A stretch of DNA of 64,000 bases from Qipengyuania aurantiaca (GCF_019711375.1 NZ_CP081295.1:1426001-1490000); one strand, 5' to 3'; positions 19,407 to 28,028 are shown, numbered from the stretch's first letter. The notes: generated by a model not told the origin, from the sequence alone. Numbers and translations: made by a program.

Positions 19407-20273
19407 ATGTGCAATCAGGAACAGCTGGCCCGCTGGGCGAATGGCGAACTCAGCCGCCGTGCCTTCGGCGCAAGCGCGCTGGCAGGCACGGTTGCTGCCT
19501 GTGCCCCAAACCAGGCAACTGCCGATGCGTCGGCAAGCGCCGCGGCGAGCATGAGCGCGGTCAATTTCGTGACGGGCGCCGGAACCCTCGACGGCGAATT
19601 CTATACAGCAGGCGATGGTCCGAAGCCCGGCGTAATATTCTGGCCCGACATCGCCGGAATTCGCCCGGCCAAGCGGCAAATGGCGCAGCGGCTGGCGGAG
19701 GCGGGCTATGCGGTGCTTCTCGCGAATCCCTATTATCGCGATGTGTCCGGACAGCAATTCGAGGATTTCGCGACCTTCGCGGCTTCGGGCGGGTTCCAGA
19801 CGGTCCGTCCCTGGCGCAGCAAGTTCGACGCCGAGACCATCGCACTCGACAACAAGGCCGCTGCGGACTGGCTGATGGAGCAGGCCGAGGTCGACAGCGA
19901 TCGTGGGATCGGCGTTCAGGGATACTGCATGACCGGCAGCTTCGCCGTTATCGCACCTTCGGCGGACGATCACATCCATGCCGGTGCCAGCTTCCACGGC
20001 GGGGGGCTCGTCACCGAAAAGGAAAAGAGCCCGCACCGCCTGCTTCGCGAAGACGCGCATTACCTCATCGCCATCTCGCAGGACGATGATGCCGAAGCTC
20101 CGGACGACAAGGCGGCCTTGCGCAACGCGAGCGAAGCGGCAGGCACCACGGCCGAGATCGACGTCTATCCTGCCGATCACGGCTTCTGTGTTCTCGACAG
20201 TCCCAGCTACGACCGCGAGCAGGCCGAACGTGCCTGGACGCGTTTGCTGGCACTCTACAAAGACGCGCTGTGA
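19407..20273 (+). CDS. Dienelactone hydrolase family protein, exported
   Basis: The 288-residue alpha/beta hydrolase has the DLH nucleophile elbow GYCMTG (Cys nucleophile), PDIAGIRPAKRQMAQRLAEAGY, and a C-terminal catalytic His in ADHGFCV. The N-terminus has a twin-arginine-like SRRAF followed by a hydrophobic stretch ending VAAC, suggesting Tat export and perhaps lipidation. ATG at 19407 has a GGGGAGAG site. It diverges from the PQQ dehydrogenase gene, 105 bases away. Confidence 0.9.
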   Translation: MCNQEQLARWANGELSRRAFGASALAGTVAACAPNQATADASASAAASMSAVNFVTGAGTLDGEFYTAGDGPKPGVIFWPDIAGIRPAKRQMAQRLAEAGYAVLLANPYYRDVSGQQFEDFATFAASGGFQTVRPWRSKFDAETIALDNKAAADWLMEQAEVDSDRGIGVQGYCMTGSFAVIAPSADDHIHAGASFHGGGLVTEKEKSPHRLLREDAHYLIAISQDDDAEAPDDKAALRNASEAAGTTAEIDVYPADHGFCVLDSPSYDREQAERAWTRLLALYKDAL

Positions 20274-20349
20274 TCCTGCCGGTTTTACTTTCCCCTTAAC
20301 CCTTGTCGCGCTAGCATCTGGCCAACGGGATTGTTTTCGGGGGTTAGCA

Positions 20350-21384
20350 ATGGATATGCTTGGGTTTCTGGTAGCCATCGTCGGTCTGGCGGTGCTGTTT
20401 CTCGCCATGGGCGTGCGCGTCGTCAAACAGGGCTACGTCTATACGATCGAGCGTCTGGGCAAATTTACGCTGGCCGCCGAGCCGGGCCTCCACGTCATTA
20501 TCCCCTTCATCGACCGTGTCGGGCAAAAGGTGAACATGATGGAGCAGGTGCTCGACATTCCGGGCCAGGAAATCATCACCGCCGACAACGCGATGGTGGG
20601 GACAGACGCCGTAGTGTTCTTCCAGGTGCTCGATGCGGGCAAGGCCGCTTACGAGGTCTCCAACCTCTACAACGCGATCATGGCGCTCACCACGACCAAT
20701 CTGCGTACCGTCATGGGTTCGATGGACCTCGACGAAACGCTGTCGAAGCGTGACGAGATCAACGCGCGGCTGCTCTCGGTCGTCGACCACGCGACCTCGC
20801 CTTGGGGCGTGAAGATCACCCGTGTCGAGATCAAGGACATCCGTCCGCCGATGGATATTTCGGAAGCCATGGCGCGCCAGATGAAGGCCGAACGCTTGAA
20901 GCGCGCGGAAATCCTCGAAGCCGAGGGCGACCGGGCATCGAAGATCCTGCGCGCCGAGGGTGAAAAGCAGTCGGCGATCCTCGAAGCGGAAGGCCGCAAG
21001 GAATCCGCCTTCCGCGACGCTGAAGCACGCGAGCGCGAGGCCGAGGCCGAAGCAAAGGCAACGCAGGTCGTCAGCGACGCGATTGCCGACAGCGGCAGCC
21101 AGGCGCTTAACTACTTCGTGGCGCAGGAATACACCAAGGCGGTGGGCAAGTTTGCCACCAGCCCCAACGCCAAGACCATCCTCTTCCCGGTCGAGGCAAC
21201 GCAGCTTATCGGCTCGCTCGGCGGGATCGGTGAACTGGTCAAGGATATCGCCGGCGATGGCCCGGGTGGCGGAACGCCTCCGCGCAGCCCGCAGCCTCCG
21301 CGCTCGCCCAGCCCCGCGCCGCGCCCGCAACCGCGCAGCGCCACGCCCAGCGTGCCGCGTAGCGGCGGCATGGGAGGCCAGTGA
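20350..21384 (+). CDS. SPFH/Band 7 membrane protein (stomatin/QmcA-like)
   Basis: The 344-residue protein has one N-terminal membrane helix, then a Band 7 domain (QGYVYTIERLGKFTLAAEPGLH; NLRTVMGSMDLDETLSKRDEIN), a long Ala/Glu coiled coil (about 175-245, EILEAEGDRASKILRAEGEK) and a Pro/Arg/Ser-rich disordered tail. These proteins form large oligomeric membrane microdomains and often pair with NfeD proteins. Here nfeD overlaps the stop codon, a textbook SPFH-NfeD operon. Confidence 0.95.
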   Translation: MDMLGFLVAIVGLAVLFLAMGVRVVKQGYVYTIERLGKFTLAAEPGLHVIIPFIDRVGQKVNMMEQVLDIPGQEIITADNAMVGTDAVVFFQVLDAGKAAYEVSNLYNAIMALTTTNLRTVMGSMDLDETLSKRDEINARLLSVVDHATSPWGVKITRVEIKDIRPPMDISEAMARQMKAERLKRAEILEAEGDRASKILRAEGEKQSAILEAEGRKESAFRDAEAREREAEAEAKATQVVSDAIADSGSQALNYFVAQEYTKAVGKFATSPNAKTILFPVEATQLIGSLGGIGELVKDIAGDGPGGGTPPRSPQPPRSPSPAPRPQPRSATPSVPRSGGMGGQ

Positions 21385-21827
21385 TGGAGTGGTGGAACTC
21401 GCTCGACCCCTTCTGGGTGTGGCTGGCACTCGGCCTGTTCCTGGCCGGTGCTGAAATCCTCGTGCCCGGCTTCTTCCTGATGTGGCTGGCCGGCGCAGCC
21501 TTGCTGACCAGCGCGGTCGCCTTCCTCCTGCCGGGGGCGGTCCCGCTTCAGGTGACCGTCTTTGCCGTGCTGTCGATCGTCATGGTCTTCGTCGGCCGCA
21601 ATTATTTCCAGCGTCATCCGATCGAGGAAGTCGACCCCAAGATGAACCGGCGCGGCATGCGGCTTGCAGGCGAGATCGCCACCGTCGTCGTCCCTATCGG
21701 TGACGGAGTGGGCAAGGTGAAACACGGCGACAGCGAATGGCTAGCCAAGGGCTGCGAAGCGGGCGTGGGCGACCGCGTAAGGATCAGCGGCAGCGATGGC
21801 GCCGTGCTGATCGTCGAGACGCTCTGA
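21384..21827 (+). CDS. NfeD-family membrane protein
   Basis: The ~147-residue protein has three to four N-terminal helices (WVWLALGLFLAGAEILVPGF; AVAFLLPGAVPLQVTVFAVL) and a C-terminal OB-like NfeD domain (GEIATVVVPIGDGVGKVKHG; GVGDRVRISGSDGAVLIVE). ATG at 21384 overlaps the SPFH stop (TGATG) and is 6 bases after GGGAGG; a GTG at 21381 would be too close to that site. It lacks the long ClpP-like protease domain of full NfeD, so it is the short, partner type. Confidence 0.93.
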   Translation: MEWWNSLDPFWVWLALGLFLAGAEILVPGFFLMWLAGAALLTSAVAFLLPGAVPLQVTVFAVLSIVMVFVGRNYFQRHPIEEVDPKMNRRGMRLAGEIATVVVPIGDGVGKVKHGDSEWLAKGCEAGVGDRVRISGSDGAVLIVETL

Positions 21828-21840
21828 AACGAAGCGGCGT

Positions 21841-22791
21841 TCAGGCGCTCAGGCGCGGCTCGAAACGGCCGTGCTTGCGGAAGCGCGTCATCCACTTGTC
21901 GAGGAACAGGCCGAGCGGTTTGGGCTCGATCCCGAACTTCTCGAAGCCGGGATAGTCGCCGCTCGCGACATTGCCCTGCTTCAGGAGGTCCCACTGGTCG
22001 CTCCCCATCGGCGTGCCGGGGAGCGCGGCGAAGGTCGCCGACACGCCATCGGGCATCGGCAGGAAGGTGCGTTTGCGATGCTGAGCATCGGCGATGCGCC
22101 GGTTGATCTCCATCATGGAAAGCTTTTCCGGACCCGCCAGCTCATAAGTCTTGCCGCCATGCTTGCCGGGGTTCTCCACGCTCTGCGCGATCGCTTCGGC
22201 GACATCGTCGACGTAGACGAGCTGCAGCTCGGCCTCGGGACCGAACACGGGCAGGATCGGCAGCTTGGAAATCAGCTCGCCGAACATGTTGAGGAAATTG
22301 TCGTCCTTGCCGAAGATGATCGAGGGGCGGATGATGGTCGCCTTCTTGAACGCCTCGGTCACCCTGCGCTCGCCCATGTGCTTGGCGCTGGCGTATTCGT
22401 TCGACCAGTCTTCCTCCGGTTCGGCGGCGATGGCGCTGACATGGACGAAGCTCATTGCGCCGGTGTTCTTCGCAGCCTCGGCCATCCAGCCGGGCGCCTC
22501 GCCCATAAGCTTTGCCAGATTGCCGTCGAAACTGCCGACCAGATTCACCACCGCATCGGCGCCTTCGATGCATTGCTCGACGCTGCGGCGGTCGGTCGCG
22601 TCCATGCGCGCGAATTGCAGCTGGCCGAGATTGGCGAGCGGCTTCAGCTTGAAGGCCGCCTGCGGGTTGCGACCGCAGATCCGGAGGCGCGCCCCGCGCG
22701 ACAGCAGAGCCTGCGCGACATAGTTGCCGAGGAACCCGGTGCCACCCATCAGGGCTACCATCTTGCCGTTCAATGCGCCGCTTTTTGCCAT
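21841..22791 (-). CDS. NDUFA9-like NAD(P)-binding oxidoreductase (complex I-associated SDR)
   Basis: The 316-residue atypical short-chain dehydrogenase has a Rossmann motif (VALMGGTGFLGNYVAQALL), ATDRRSVEQCIEGADAVVNLVG, and SNEYASAKHMGE in the position of the YxxxK site (Tyr and Lys present). Alphaproteobacterial relatives resemble the mitochondrial complex I accessory subunit NDUFA9, thought to bind NADPH in a structural role. It converges with the NfeD gene (13-base gap). Confidence 0.88.
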   Translation of the reverse strand: MAKSGALNGKMVALMGGTGFLGNYVAQALLSRGARLRICGRNPQAAFKLKPLANLGQLQFARMDATDRRSVEQCIEGADAVVNLVGSFDGNLAKLMGEAPGWMAEAAKNTGAMSFVHVSAIAAEPEEDWSNEYASAKHMGERRVTEAFKKATIIRPSIIFGKDDNFLNMFGELISKLPILPVFGPEAELQLVYVDDVAEAIAQSVENPGKHGGKTYELAGPEKLSMMEINRRIADAQHRKRTFLPMPDGVSATFAALPGTPMGSDQWDLLKQGNVASGDYPGFEKFGIEPKPLGLFLDKWMTRFRKHGRFEPRLSA

Positions 22792-22895
22792 CTGGATCGT
22801 CTCGATAATCGAAGGGAGGAATCGTCGGGTGCGCCCCTAGCCACAACCGGCCAGCGCCCGCAAGCGTTCCGCGCATAAGAAGCATGCGAATAGCG

Positions 22896-22925
22896 TTGAC
22901 AAGCCCCGCACCCCTTCGCTAGTGG
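22896..22925 (+). promoter_or_regulatory. Probable promoter of tRNA-Leu
   Basis: TTGACA (22896-22901) is followed after 18 bases by TAGTGG (22920-22925), the -35/-10 layout of strong stable-RNA promoters in alphaproteobacteria. It lies about 50 bases before the mature tRNA 5' end. Confidence 0.6.
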
Positions 22926-22976
22926 CCCGCGCCTACCATGAGTGCGGACTCGTATGATCCGCAGCTTCGTAAGTGT

Positions 22977-23063
22977 GCCCAGATGGCGGAATTGGTAGAC
23001 GCACCGTCTTCAGGTGGCGGCGCTCGCAAGGGCGTGGAGGTTCGAGTCCTCTTCTGGGCACCA
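22977..23063 (+). tRNA. tRNA-Leu (anticodon CAG)
   Basis: A complete class II cloverleaf: acceptor GCCCAGA pairs with TCTGGGC, the D arm holds AATTGGTAGA, and the anticodon stem CCGTC/GGCGG closes a 7-base loop TTCAGGT with anticodon CAG (decoding CUG). A long variable arm (CGCTCGCAAGGGCG) is typical of tRNA-Leu; the T arm contains TTCGAGT and CCA is encoded. Its 3' end is the integration site of the elements that follow. Confidence 0.97.
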
Positions 23064-23064
23064 T
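23047..23064 (+). repeat. Attachment site copy 1 (3' end of tRNA-Leu)
   Basis: The 18-bp sequence TCCTCTTCTGGGCACCAT, which contains the tRNA T-stem/acceptor 3' end and CCA, recurs exactly at 28114-28131. An integrase gene begins 50 bases downstream. This is the crossover core preserved on insertion at a tRNA 3' end. Confidence 0.93.
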
Positions 23065-23096
23065 CACCCTCTAAGGGTCTGTAAATCGGCAGAAAT

Positions 23097-23115
23097 AGGG
23101 GCTTTTGGCTATCCG
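23097..23115 (+). repeat. Left inner inverted repeat of island 1 (integrase arm-type candidate)
   Basis: AGGGGCTTTTGGCTATCCG matches the reverse complement of 28062-28080 at 17 of 19 positions. Both copies lie 30-50 bases inside the 18-bp att repeats, the place expected for integrase arm-binding or excisionase sites. The copy runs into the integrase GTG start. Confidence 0.6.
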
Positions 23116-24806
23116 TGACACGAAAAACTGTCACAGAATTGGGCCAAGAAGCCGTGAGCCAAACTCAGCACCTAATGCAGCGCGGAGCGCACTGGTATTA
23201 CAACCGAGCGTGGCCGCTCCACCTTCAAGAACAGCTTGGGGCGTCCCCCTTTCGCAAATCCCTGAGGACCGAAAGCAAGTCCGAAGCCATCCGCGCTAAG
23301 GTAGGGGCGGAAAGGGAGTTTTGGGCGAGGGTGGATGCGGCGGAAGCTGAGCTAGCCAATCGCAAGGCTGAGGCCCCCACCGAAGCTCAGGCTCAATCAC
23401 TCGCAGTGGAGTTCTTCCGCAGGCAAACGACAGACCTTGAGGACTCCATAAGGGACGCCCAGCGAAACCCTCAGACCCTTGAAGAGCAACGGCATGTGGC
23501 CGCTGAGATGTTGGCACAATATCGCCGGGAGCTTACTGAGGAAGGCGGAGGGCAGAGAGCCGCTCAGATTGCCTTCAAGCTTGCCAAAGAGGCGGGCTTT
23601 AAGGGGGCGGGAGGAGGCCTTGCGCGGCTTGTTCAGCGTGCCCGGATTGCCAGCACTGAGGTATGGCAACGGCGGCTGGTCTCTGATTATGGGGCAAGGC
23701 CGGGAGACCCCCTCTTTGAGGCTGCTCTAGACGCCCCGCAGAAGCCCTCTGAGGGGCATTTTGAGGATGCTCAGGGGCTTACTCTATCGGACCTGATTTC
23801 GGCCTACAGAGCGGCGAAATGGGCGGAGTTAAAAAGGTCCACGCAAAACACGTATTCGCGTGTCTTCGACACTTTCCTCGCGTTGCTTGGCGATCACACT
23901 AAGTTGGCGGCAATCGACCGCCAGAAAGCCCGCGAGTTCTTCGAAGCCGTGAAGGCCATCCCCAAAGGATACGGCAAGGGCAAAAGGTGGGAAGGCGTGA
24001 CGCTGCCAGCCGCTATAGAAATGGCGAAGCGGGAAGGGCTGCCTACGCTCAGTCCCAAGACGATCAACAGTAACTACATGGGCGCGGTTGCGGCGCTGTT
24101 CCGCTGGGCGGAGAGGGAAGACCTTGTGGCGAAAAGCCCCTTTCAGAGCCTCCGCGTGAAAGACCCGGTGGCGGCAAAGGATAAGCGGGACCCGTTCACC
24201 TTAGCGCAGCTTGCTACTCTCTTCGCCGGGGAGCCGTGGGCCTCTGGCGACACAAGCCCCTCAGGCCATCCGAGCCGCTACTGGCTGCCTCTGATTGCCT
24301 TGTTTCAAGGGATGCGACGCGGAGAGATTGCTCAGCTACAAACCGCCGCCTTTCGCATGGAAGACGGGGTCCACGTCATGGATGTTCGTGGAAGCCTCAA
24401 AAATGCGAACGCCTACCGCACCTTGCCGGTCCATCCTGAGCTAGTCCGTCTCGGTCTTTTGAGCCACGTGAAGGCTCGCAAAGAACTCGGCATGGAGCGC
24501 CTGTTTGACAGTGGCCAAGACGCGGCTGACAAATGGGGAGATAAGGCCGGGGATTGGTTTGGGCGGCTGGTCAAAGCGCATCGCTTTGAGGGCAAGGGTC
24601 TAGGCCTCCACGCGCTCCGCCACTCTTTCGAGGACGCGCTGCGCCGTGCGGGCCTTCACGGGACCCCAATCGGTGCCGCATTGGCCGGACGAAAGGGCGG
24701 GGACCCGGTCGCGGGGGCGTATGGCAAGGGCTTCGCCGCTCGTCAGCTTGCAGAGGCGATTGCCAAAGTTTCCTATCCGGGGGTCGCGGTTGGGACGGAA
24801 GCCTAG
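23115..24806 (+). CDS. Tyrosine recombinase (integrase) of island 1, DUF6538-type N-terminus
   Basis: The 563-residue site-specific recombinase has an N-terminal segment like DUF6538 (LMQRGAHWYYNRAWPLHLQ), a core-binding SAM-like domain (TQNTYSRVFDTFLALLGDHT) and a catalytic domain with Arg in FQGMRRGEIAQL, the HxxR box in GLHALRHSFEDALRRAG, and the Tyr nucleophile in VAGAYGKGFA. GTG at 23115 is used; ATG at 23175 is an alternative with similarly weak ribosome site. It sits immediately after the tRNA and reads into the island. Confidence 0.93.
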   Translation: MTRKTVTELGQEAVSQTQHLMQRGAHWYYNRAWPLHLQEQLGASPFRKSLRTESKSEAIRAKVGAEREFWARVDAAEAELANRKAEAPTEAQAQSLAVEFFRRQTTDLEDSIRDAQRNPQTLEEQRHVAAEMLAQYRRELTEEGGGQRAAQIAFKLAKEAGFKGAGGGLARLVQRARIASTEVWQRRLVSDYGARPGDPLFEAALDAPQKPSEGHFEDAQGLTLSDLISAYRAAKWAELKRSTQNTYSRVFDTFLALLGDHTKLAAIDRQKAREFFEAVKAIPKGYGKGKRWEGVTLPAAIEMAKREGLPTLSPKTINSNYMGAVAALFRWAEREDLVAKSPFQSLRVKDPVAAKDKRDPFTLAQLATLFAGEPWASGDTSPSGHPSRYWLPLIALFQGMRRGEIAQLQTAAFRMEDGVHVMDVRGSLKNANAYRTLPVHPELVRLGLLSHVKARKELGMERLFDSGQDAADKWGDKAGDWFGRLVKAHRFEGKGLGLHALRHSFEDALRRAGLHGTPIGAALAGRKGGDPVAGAYGKGFAARQLAEAIAKVSYPGVAVGTEA

Positions 24807-25356
24807 AACGCCTCAGATTGCCTCAGAATTGATGATATAACATCTTAGCTAGGTGGGTAGCCGGCGATGTCATCTTTAGACTCCTAGGCCCCTTTGCGGC
24901 CCGCTCAAGGCATATCGCGGGCCTGAGCGTGGGCCGCTACTGCCCGGAAGGACCTGAATGGCGCATGGTTCGGCGTGCGCTGGAAGACCGCCCAAAATGG
25001 AGTATCTAGAGGAGTGTCGCTGAAAGTAACCTCTAACCCGCACAATTGCTGGGGTTTTGAGGGGGTCGGGAATTAAACCCCCACTCAGGGGAGAACGGAA
25101 GCGTTTTCTCTAAGGGTATCTTTAAGGGTCCTTAATGTCCCTCGCAATGTCTTAAGTAGAGTATATCTCTATGGGACTATAACTTAACGATAGCCCGCGC
25201 GTGAAACGCAACGCATCCGCGCCGTCTCTCCCCAATCCAAACCCATCCACGTCCGGCGCTTCAATGCTCGCCAGATGCTTGCCGTCCCCGGTCCCGCGTT
25301 CTGCTGGGGGCGGCGCTTTCCCCTATCCAGAACGCTAATCGAAGTGAGAACGCTAA
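24807..25356. other. 550-bp intergenic region of island 1
   Basis: No convincing gene. It contains a GC-rich inverted repeat (GCCCGC...GCGGGC, about 24900-24922), a second one around 25055-25085 (GAGGGGGT / AACCCCCACTC), several AAGGGT/AAGGGTCC direct repeats near 25110-25130, and an AT-rich stretch at 25155-25190 likely to carry the promoter of the next operon. GAACGCTAA occurs twice, 18 bases apart (25330, 25348), directly before the next start codon. Confidence 0.5.
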
Positions 25357-25953
25357 ATGAACCAAGACGACATCGTCCTAGACGACATCCCCGGAATGCC
25401 GAGCGATGAAGACCTCCGCTCCGAAATCAGCAAGACCGGAAGCCCCCGCTATTGGAACCCTTTTGGGGACGCCGAAACCAACATGACGGACCTATCCTCC
25501 CTCGCGCCGGAGGCCGCAAAAAGGGTGATGACTGCACGTCTAGCGGCTGGGCCTGGGCCTCATGGCAACAAATATCAGTGGGCGGTCTTTGAGCGCCACC
25601 GCAAGGCCGAGGAATTAGTCCGCGAATATGAGCGGCTGGATGGAGGCCTCAATGAGGTTGGCGGCTACGATCCCGGCACGGGCGCAGAAATCCCGGCCAT
25701 CCAATCGCCAGAGCGCCGACGCGCTATGAACTTGCGAATGCAGGAGATCACCGGCGAACTTGCACGCATCAAGGGCGAGCCGGGAGAGCGGAAACTTGAG
25801 GAGGCCCTCAAGGAAGCCATCAAGGCCCGCAAGGTCGCCTATCGTCGCCAGTATGTGCAGACGGAGGCCAAGCGCCGCGCAGCGCAGTCCGCTCTCGATG
25901 CAGAAATCGACAAGGCGGCGGAGGGCTACCGCAGCGCCCGAGGGTCTCAGTGA
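25357..25953 (+). CDS. Hypothetical charged, coiled-coil protein of island 1
   Basis: The 198-residue protein has an acidic N-terminus (MNQDDIVLDDIPGMPSDED) and a long charged helical C-terminal half (MNLRMQEITGELARIKGEP...; KAIKARKVAYRRQY) that probably forms a coiled coil. No family is recognised. The next gene overlaps its stop by 4 bases (GTGA), so they are translationally coupled. Confidence 0.75.
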   Translation: MNQDDIVLDDIPGMPSDEDLRSEISKTGSPRYWNPFGDAETNMTDLSSLAPEAAKRVMTARLAAGPGPHGNKYQWAVFERHRKAEELVREYERLDGGLNEVGGYDPGTGAEIPAIQSPERRRAMNLRMQEITGELARIKGEPGERKLEEALKEAIKARKVAYRRQYVQTEAKRRAAQSALDAEIDKAAEGYRSARGSQ

Positions 25954-26300
25954 GCCGCCGCCTCGCCAACAAGGCCCGCCACGTCCGACGAAAGCGGAGC
26001 CGAATGGGCTATCATCCCACGGGGGTTGAGTTGGAGGGCGCACCGCCCTCCCCAGACCCTTGGAGCGGCGTCCCTGAGAGCCGCCGAAAGGTTGTCAGCG
26101 AGACCCTGCGTGGAGGCGTGATCCGCAAGACCTATGTGGACACTGCCGCGGACGTGAAGGCCGTCCCTCCCAAGCCGACACCCTCAAAGCCCGATCTGGT
26201 CCCTGCCGAGCCTTCTAAGCCCGCAGAGACCCGCAAAGGGCCTGCCAGTGAAAGCCGCTTCGCCAACTACTCAATGCCCGGACACGAAAAGCCGGATTGA
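25950..26300 (+). CDS. Small basic hypothetical protein of island 1
   Basis: The 116-residue protein begins with a very basic segment (MSRRLANKARHVRRKRSRMG), then a Pro/Lys-rich, probably disordered tail. Start is GTG, overlapping the preceding stop codon. The basic N-terminus suggests nucleic-acid or partner binding, but no domain is recognised. Confidence 0.65.
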   Translation: MSRRLANKARHVRRKRSRMGYHPTGVELEGAPPSPDPWSGVPESRRKVVSETLRGGVIRKTYVDTAADVKAVPPKPTPSKPDLVPAEPSKPAETRKGPASESRFANYSMPGHEKPD

Positions 26301-26666
26301 TTTGGCGCACATTTTCGAAGCCCCCTAAATACGTAACACTCGGCGGCGTTCCCCCCATGGGGGTCCCTTCCAATCTTCTGCGGGAAGAGTGAATTGCGCA
26401 TGACGCCGCCAATGGGGGCACGCTTCGAGGTTCCGCTTATGACGATAGGCGGGGGCCTTAGCGTGCCCCTTGACAGGGTGTTCCATATTGCCTAATGTCC
26501 GTTAGGTTAATTGGAACAGGGGGTCATCGACCATGCAGAACACTTCAAATGTCATCTATGCCAGCAACCGCTTCACGGCCAATCGCTCCAAGCCGAGCGC
26601 GCCGCCAGAATTGTACCGGGCCGCTGTAATTGCCGACAGGGTGAACAAATTGATTGGAGCGTGCCC
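26301..26666. other. Intergenic region with nested inverted repeats before the serine recombinase
   Basis: 366 bases without a convincing gene. A CCCCCCATGGGGG palindrome lies near 26355, and a 9-bp perfect inverted repeat GGGGCACGC (26415-26423) / GCGTGCCCC (26461-26469) borders the -35 box of the recombinase promoter. The latter could act as terminator, operator or recombinase site. Confidence 0.5.
26470..26515 (+). promoter_or_regulatory. Promoter and palindromic operator of the serine recombinase gene
   Basis: TTGACA (26470-26475), a 17-base spacer and TAATGT (26493-26498) form a good sigma-70-type promoter. The -10 box is inside an inverted repeat, CCTAA-TGTCCG-TTAGG (26491-26506), itself flanked by TTCCA and TGGAA (26481-26485, 26511-26515). 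A dimeric repressor bound here would cover the -10 box. Confidence 0.6.
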
Positions 26667-27353
26667 ATGAAGGCCATCGCCTACTATCGCGTCTCTACGG
26701 CCTCTCAGGCTCGCTCAGGGCTAGGTCTAGAGGCACAGGAGAGGGCCGTAGCGGACCTATGCAGTTCGCGCGGCCTAACCCTAATCGACAGCTTCACGGA
26801 ATGCGAGAGCGGGGGGAAGGCCGACAGGCCCAAACTTCAAGAGGCTTTACGTCGCGCCAAGCTAACGGGAGCGACCCTAGTTGTCGCCAAGCTGGACCGC
26901 CTCTCTAGGTCCGTCGCGTTCCTGTCTGCGCTGCAAGAGAGCGGCGCTCAGTTCATTGCTGCGGACATGCCGGAGGCTAACGAGTTCACGGTTCACATCC
27001 TTGCCGCCCTCGCGCAGCGGGAGCGCGTCATCATATCGGAGCGCACGAAGGCCGCATTGGAGGCCGCAAAGGCCCGTGGAGTGAAGCTAGGGAACCCTAA
27101 CGGGGCCGCTCCGCTCCGTAGGGCAGGGAAGGGTAACAGTGCTGCCGTGGAGGCCCGTCAAGAGGCCGTAGACGGACGATGTGAGGAACTGGCCAGCGAA
27201 CTAGCGGCGATACCGGATTGGCGCTCACTGAGCCTTAGAGGCCTCGCTAGCGAACTCAACGAGAGGCACGTAGCGGCCCCGCGTGGAGGGGAGTGGCATC
27301 CATCGGGCGTGAGGCGGCTCTTGAGGCGGCTGGAGGCTCTAGACCTCGCCTAG
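26667..27353 (+). CDS. Serine recombinase (resolvase/invertase family)
   Basis: The 228-residue protein has the resolvase catalytic domain: AIAYYRVSTASQARSGLGLE with the nucleophile Ser at about residue 10, VVAKLDRLSRSVAFLSAL with the catalytic Arg residues, and ALAQRERVIISERTKAALEAAKARG leading into the DNA-binding part (GVRRLLRRLEAL). ATG at 26667 has a GGAG site. The preceding promoter overlaps a palindrome, suggesting autoregulation. It is the second recombinase of island 1 and could resolve multimers or invert a segment; no obvious invertible segment was found. Confidence 0.92.
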   Translation: MKAIAYYRVSTASQARSGLGLEAQERAVADLCSSRGLTLIDSFTECESGGKADRPKLQEALRRAKLTGATLVVAKLDRLSRSVAFLSALQESGAQFIAADMPEANEFTVHILAALAQRERVIISERTKAALEAAKARGVKLGNPNGAAPLRRAGKGNSAAVEARQEAVDGRCEELASELAAIPDWRSLSLRGLASELNERHVAAPRGGEWHPSGVRRLLRRLEALDLA

Positions 27354-27413
27354 TTTGTTTTCTTTGCGTTTGCCTTGTGGCCTGCTTTTTTCGCCTTGAA
27401 TAGCGTCCCGCGA

Positions 27414-28001
27414 TTAAACGGAAAGGCTGCGAGCTTCTTCTATGAGATCAGACAAGTAGGCGAACGCCAAGCTGGCTACGGTCAGCGGAGATGTGCCTTC
27501 GATCCGGTTCCCTAAATGTGTGGAGGGGGGAGCATATACGACTCCTCGGTCCTTCACCGGGATAAGGTGGATTGAAGGGTTTCTGATGTCGAACCTAGGA
27601 GGTTCGCCACCAACGTGTTTCACCGTGAAATTCGTGTTGGGTCCACCAATCCTGCCATTGAAAACATAAGAGCCTTTCCCTGCCACAGCAATGGAGCCGG
27701 GCGCTCGCTTCACTATCTCAGCAATACTATGTTCGTCTGAATTTCTAGCATGGTGGATATACGCTAAGAGTTCGTCCTTTTTTCTCTCCGTAGCTTTTCG
27801 ACCATACCATGCCTCGCTTTTGCCAGTCGTTTTGCTTCCCTGATGAAGCTTGGAGTAAATTGTCGAGGCCGCAGAGACAAAGTCGGACCATGCATCCTCA
27901 GCCTCCTCAAGCGCTTTGCTTGCCTCCAAATTCGTCAGAGCCTTTTCGGCCTTCTCCAACCTTCTCTGGGCTTGTTCAATCGCTTTGGCGTCCACTAGCA
28001 T
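27414..28001 (-). CDS. HEPN-like hypothetical protein at the distal end of island 1
   Basis: The 195-residue protein has a helical N-terminal half and contains HHARNSDEH near residue 89, matching the R-x4-H motif of HEPN ribonuclease domains, followed by a beta-rich C-terminal half (GKGSYVFNGRIGGPNTNFTV). HEPN proteins are common in toxins and antiviral systems. The match rests on a short motif only. ATG at 27999-28001 abuts GAGAGG; GTG at 27993-27995 is better spaced and may be the true start. It is transcribed toward the recombinase and is the last gene before the distal att copy. Confidence 0.7.
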   Translation of the reverse strand: MLVDAKAIEQAQRRLEKAEKALTNLEASKALEEAEDAWSDFVSAASTIYSKLHQGSKTTGKSEAWYGRKATERKKDELLAYIHHARNSDEHSIAEIVKRAPGSIAVAGKGSYVFNGRIGGPNTNFTVKHVGGEPPRFDIRNPSIHLIPVKDRGVVYAPPSTHLGNRIEGTSPLTVASLAFAYLSDLIEEARSLSV

Positions 28002-28028
28002 CCTCTCGGCAGCACTTCATACTAGAAT

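Noticed and set aside
25348..25362. GAAC-GCTAAAT-GAAC as a third LexA box
   Set aside because: It matches the spacing but overlaps the start codon and comes from a local GAACGCTAA duplication; chance is more likely than regulation.
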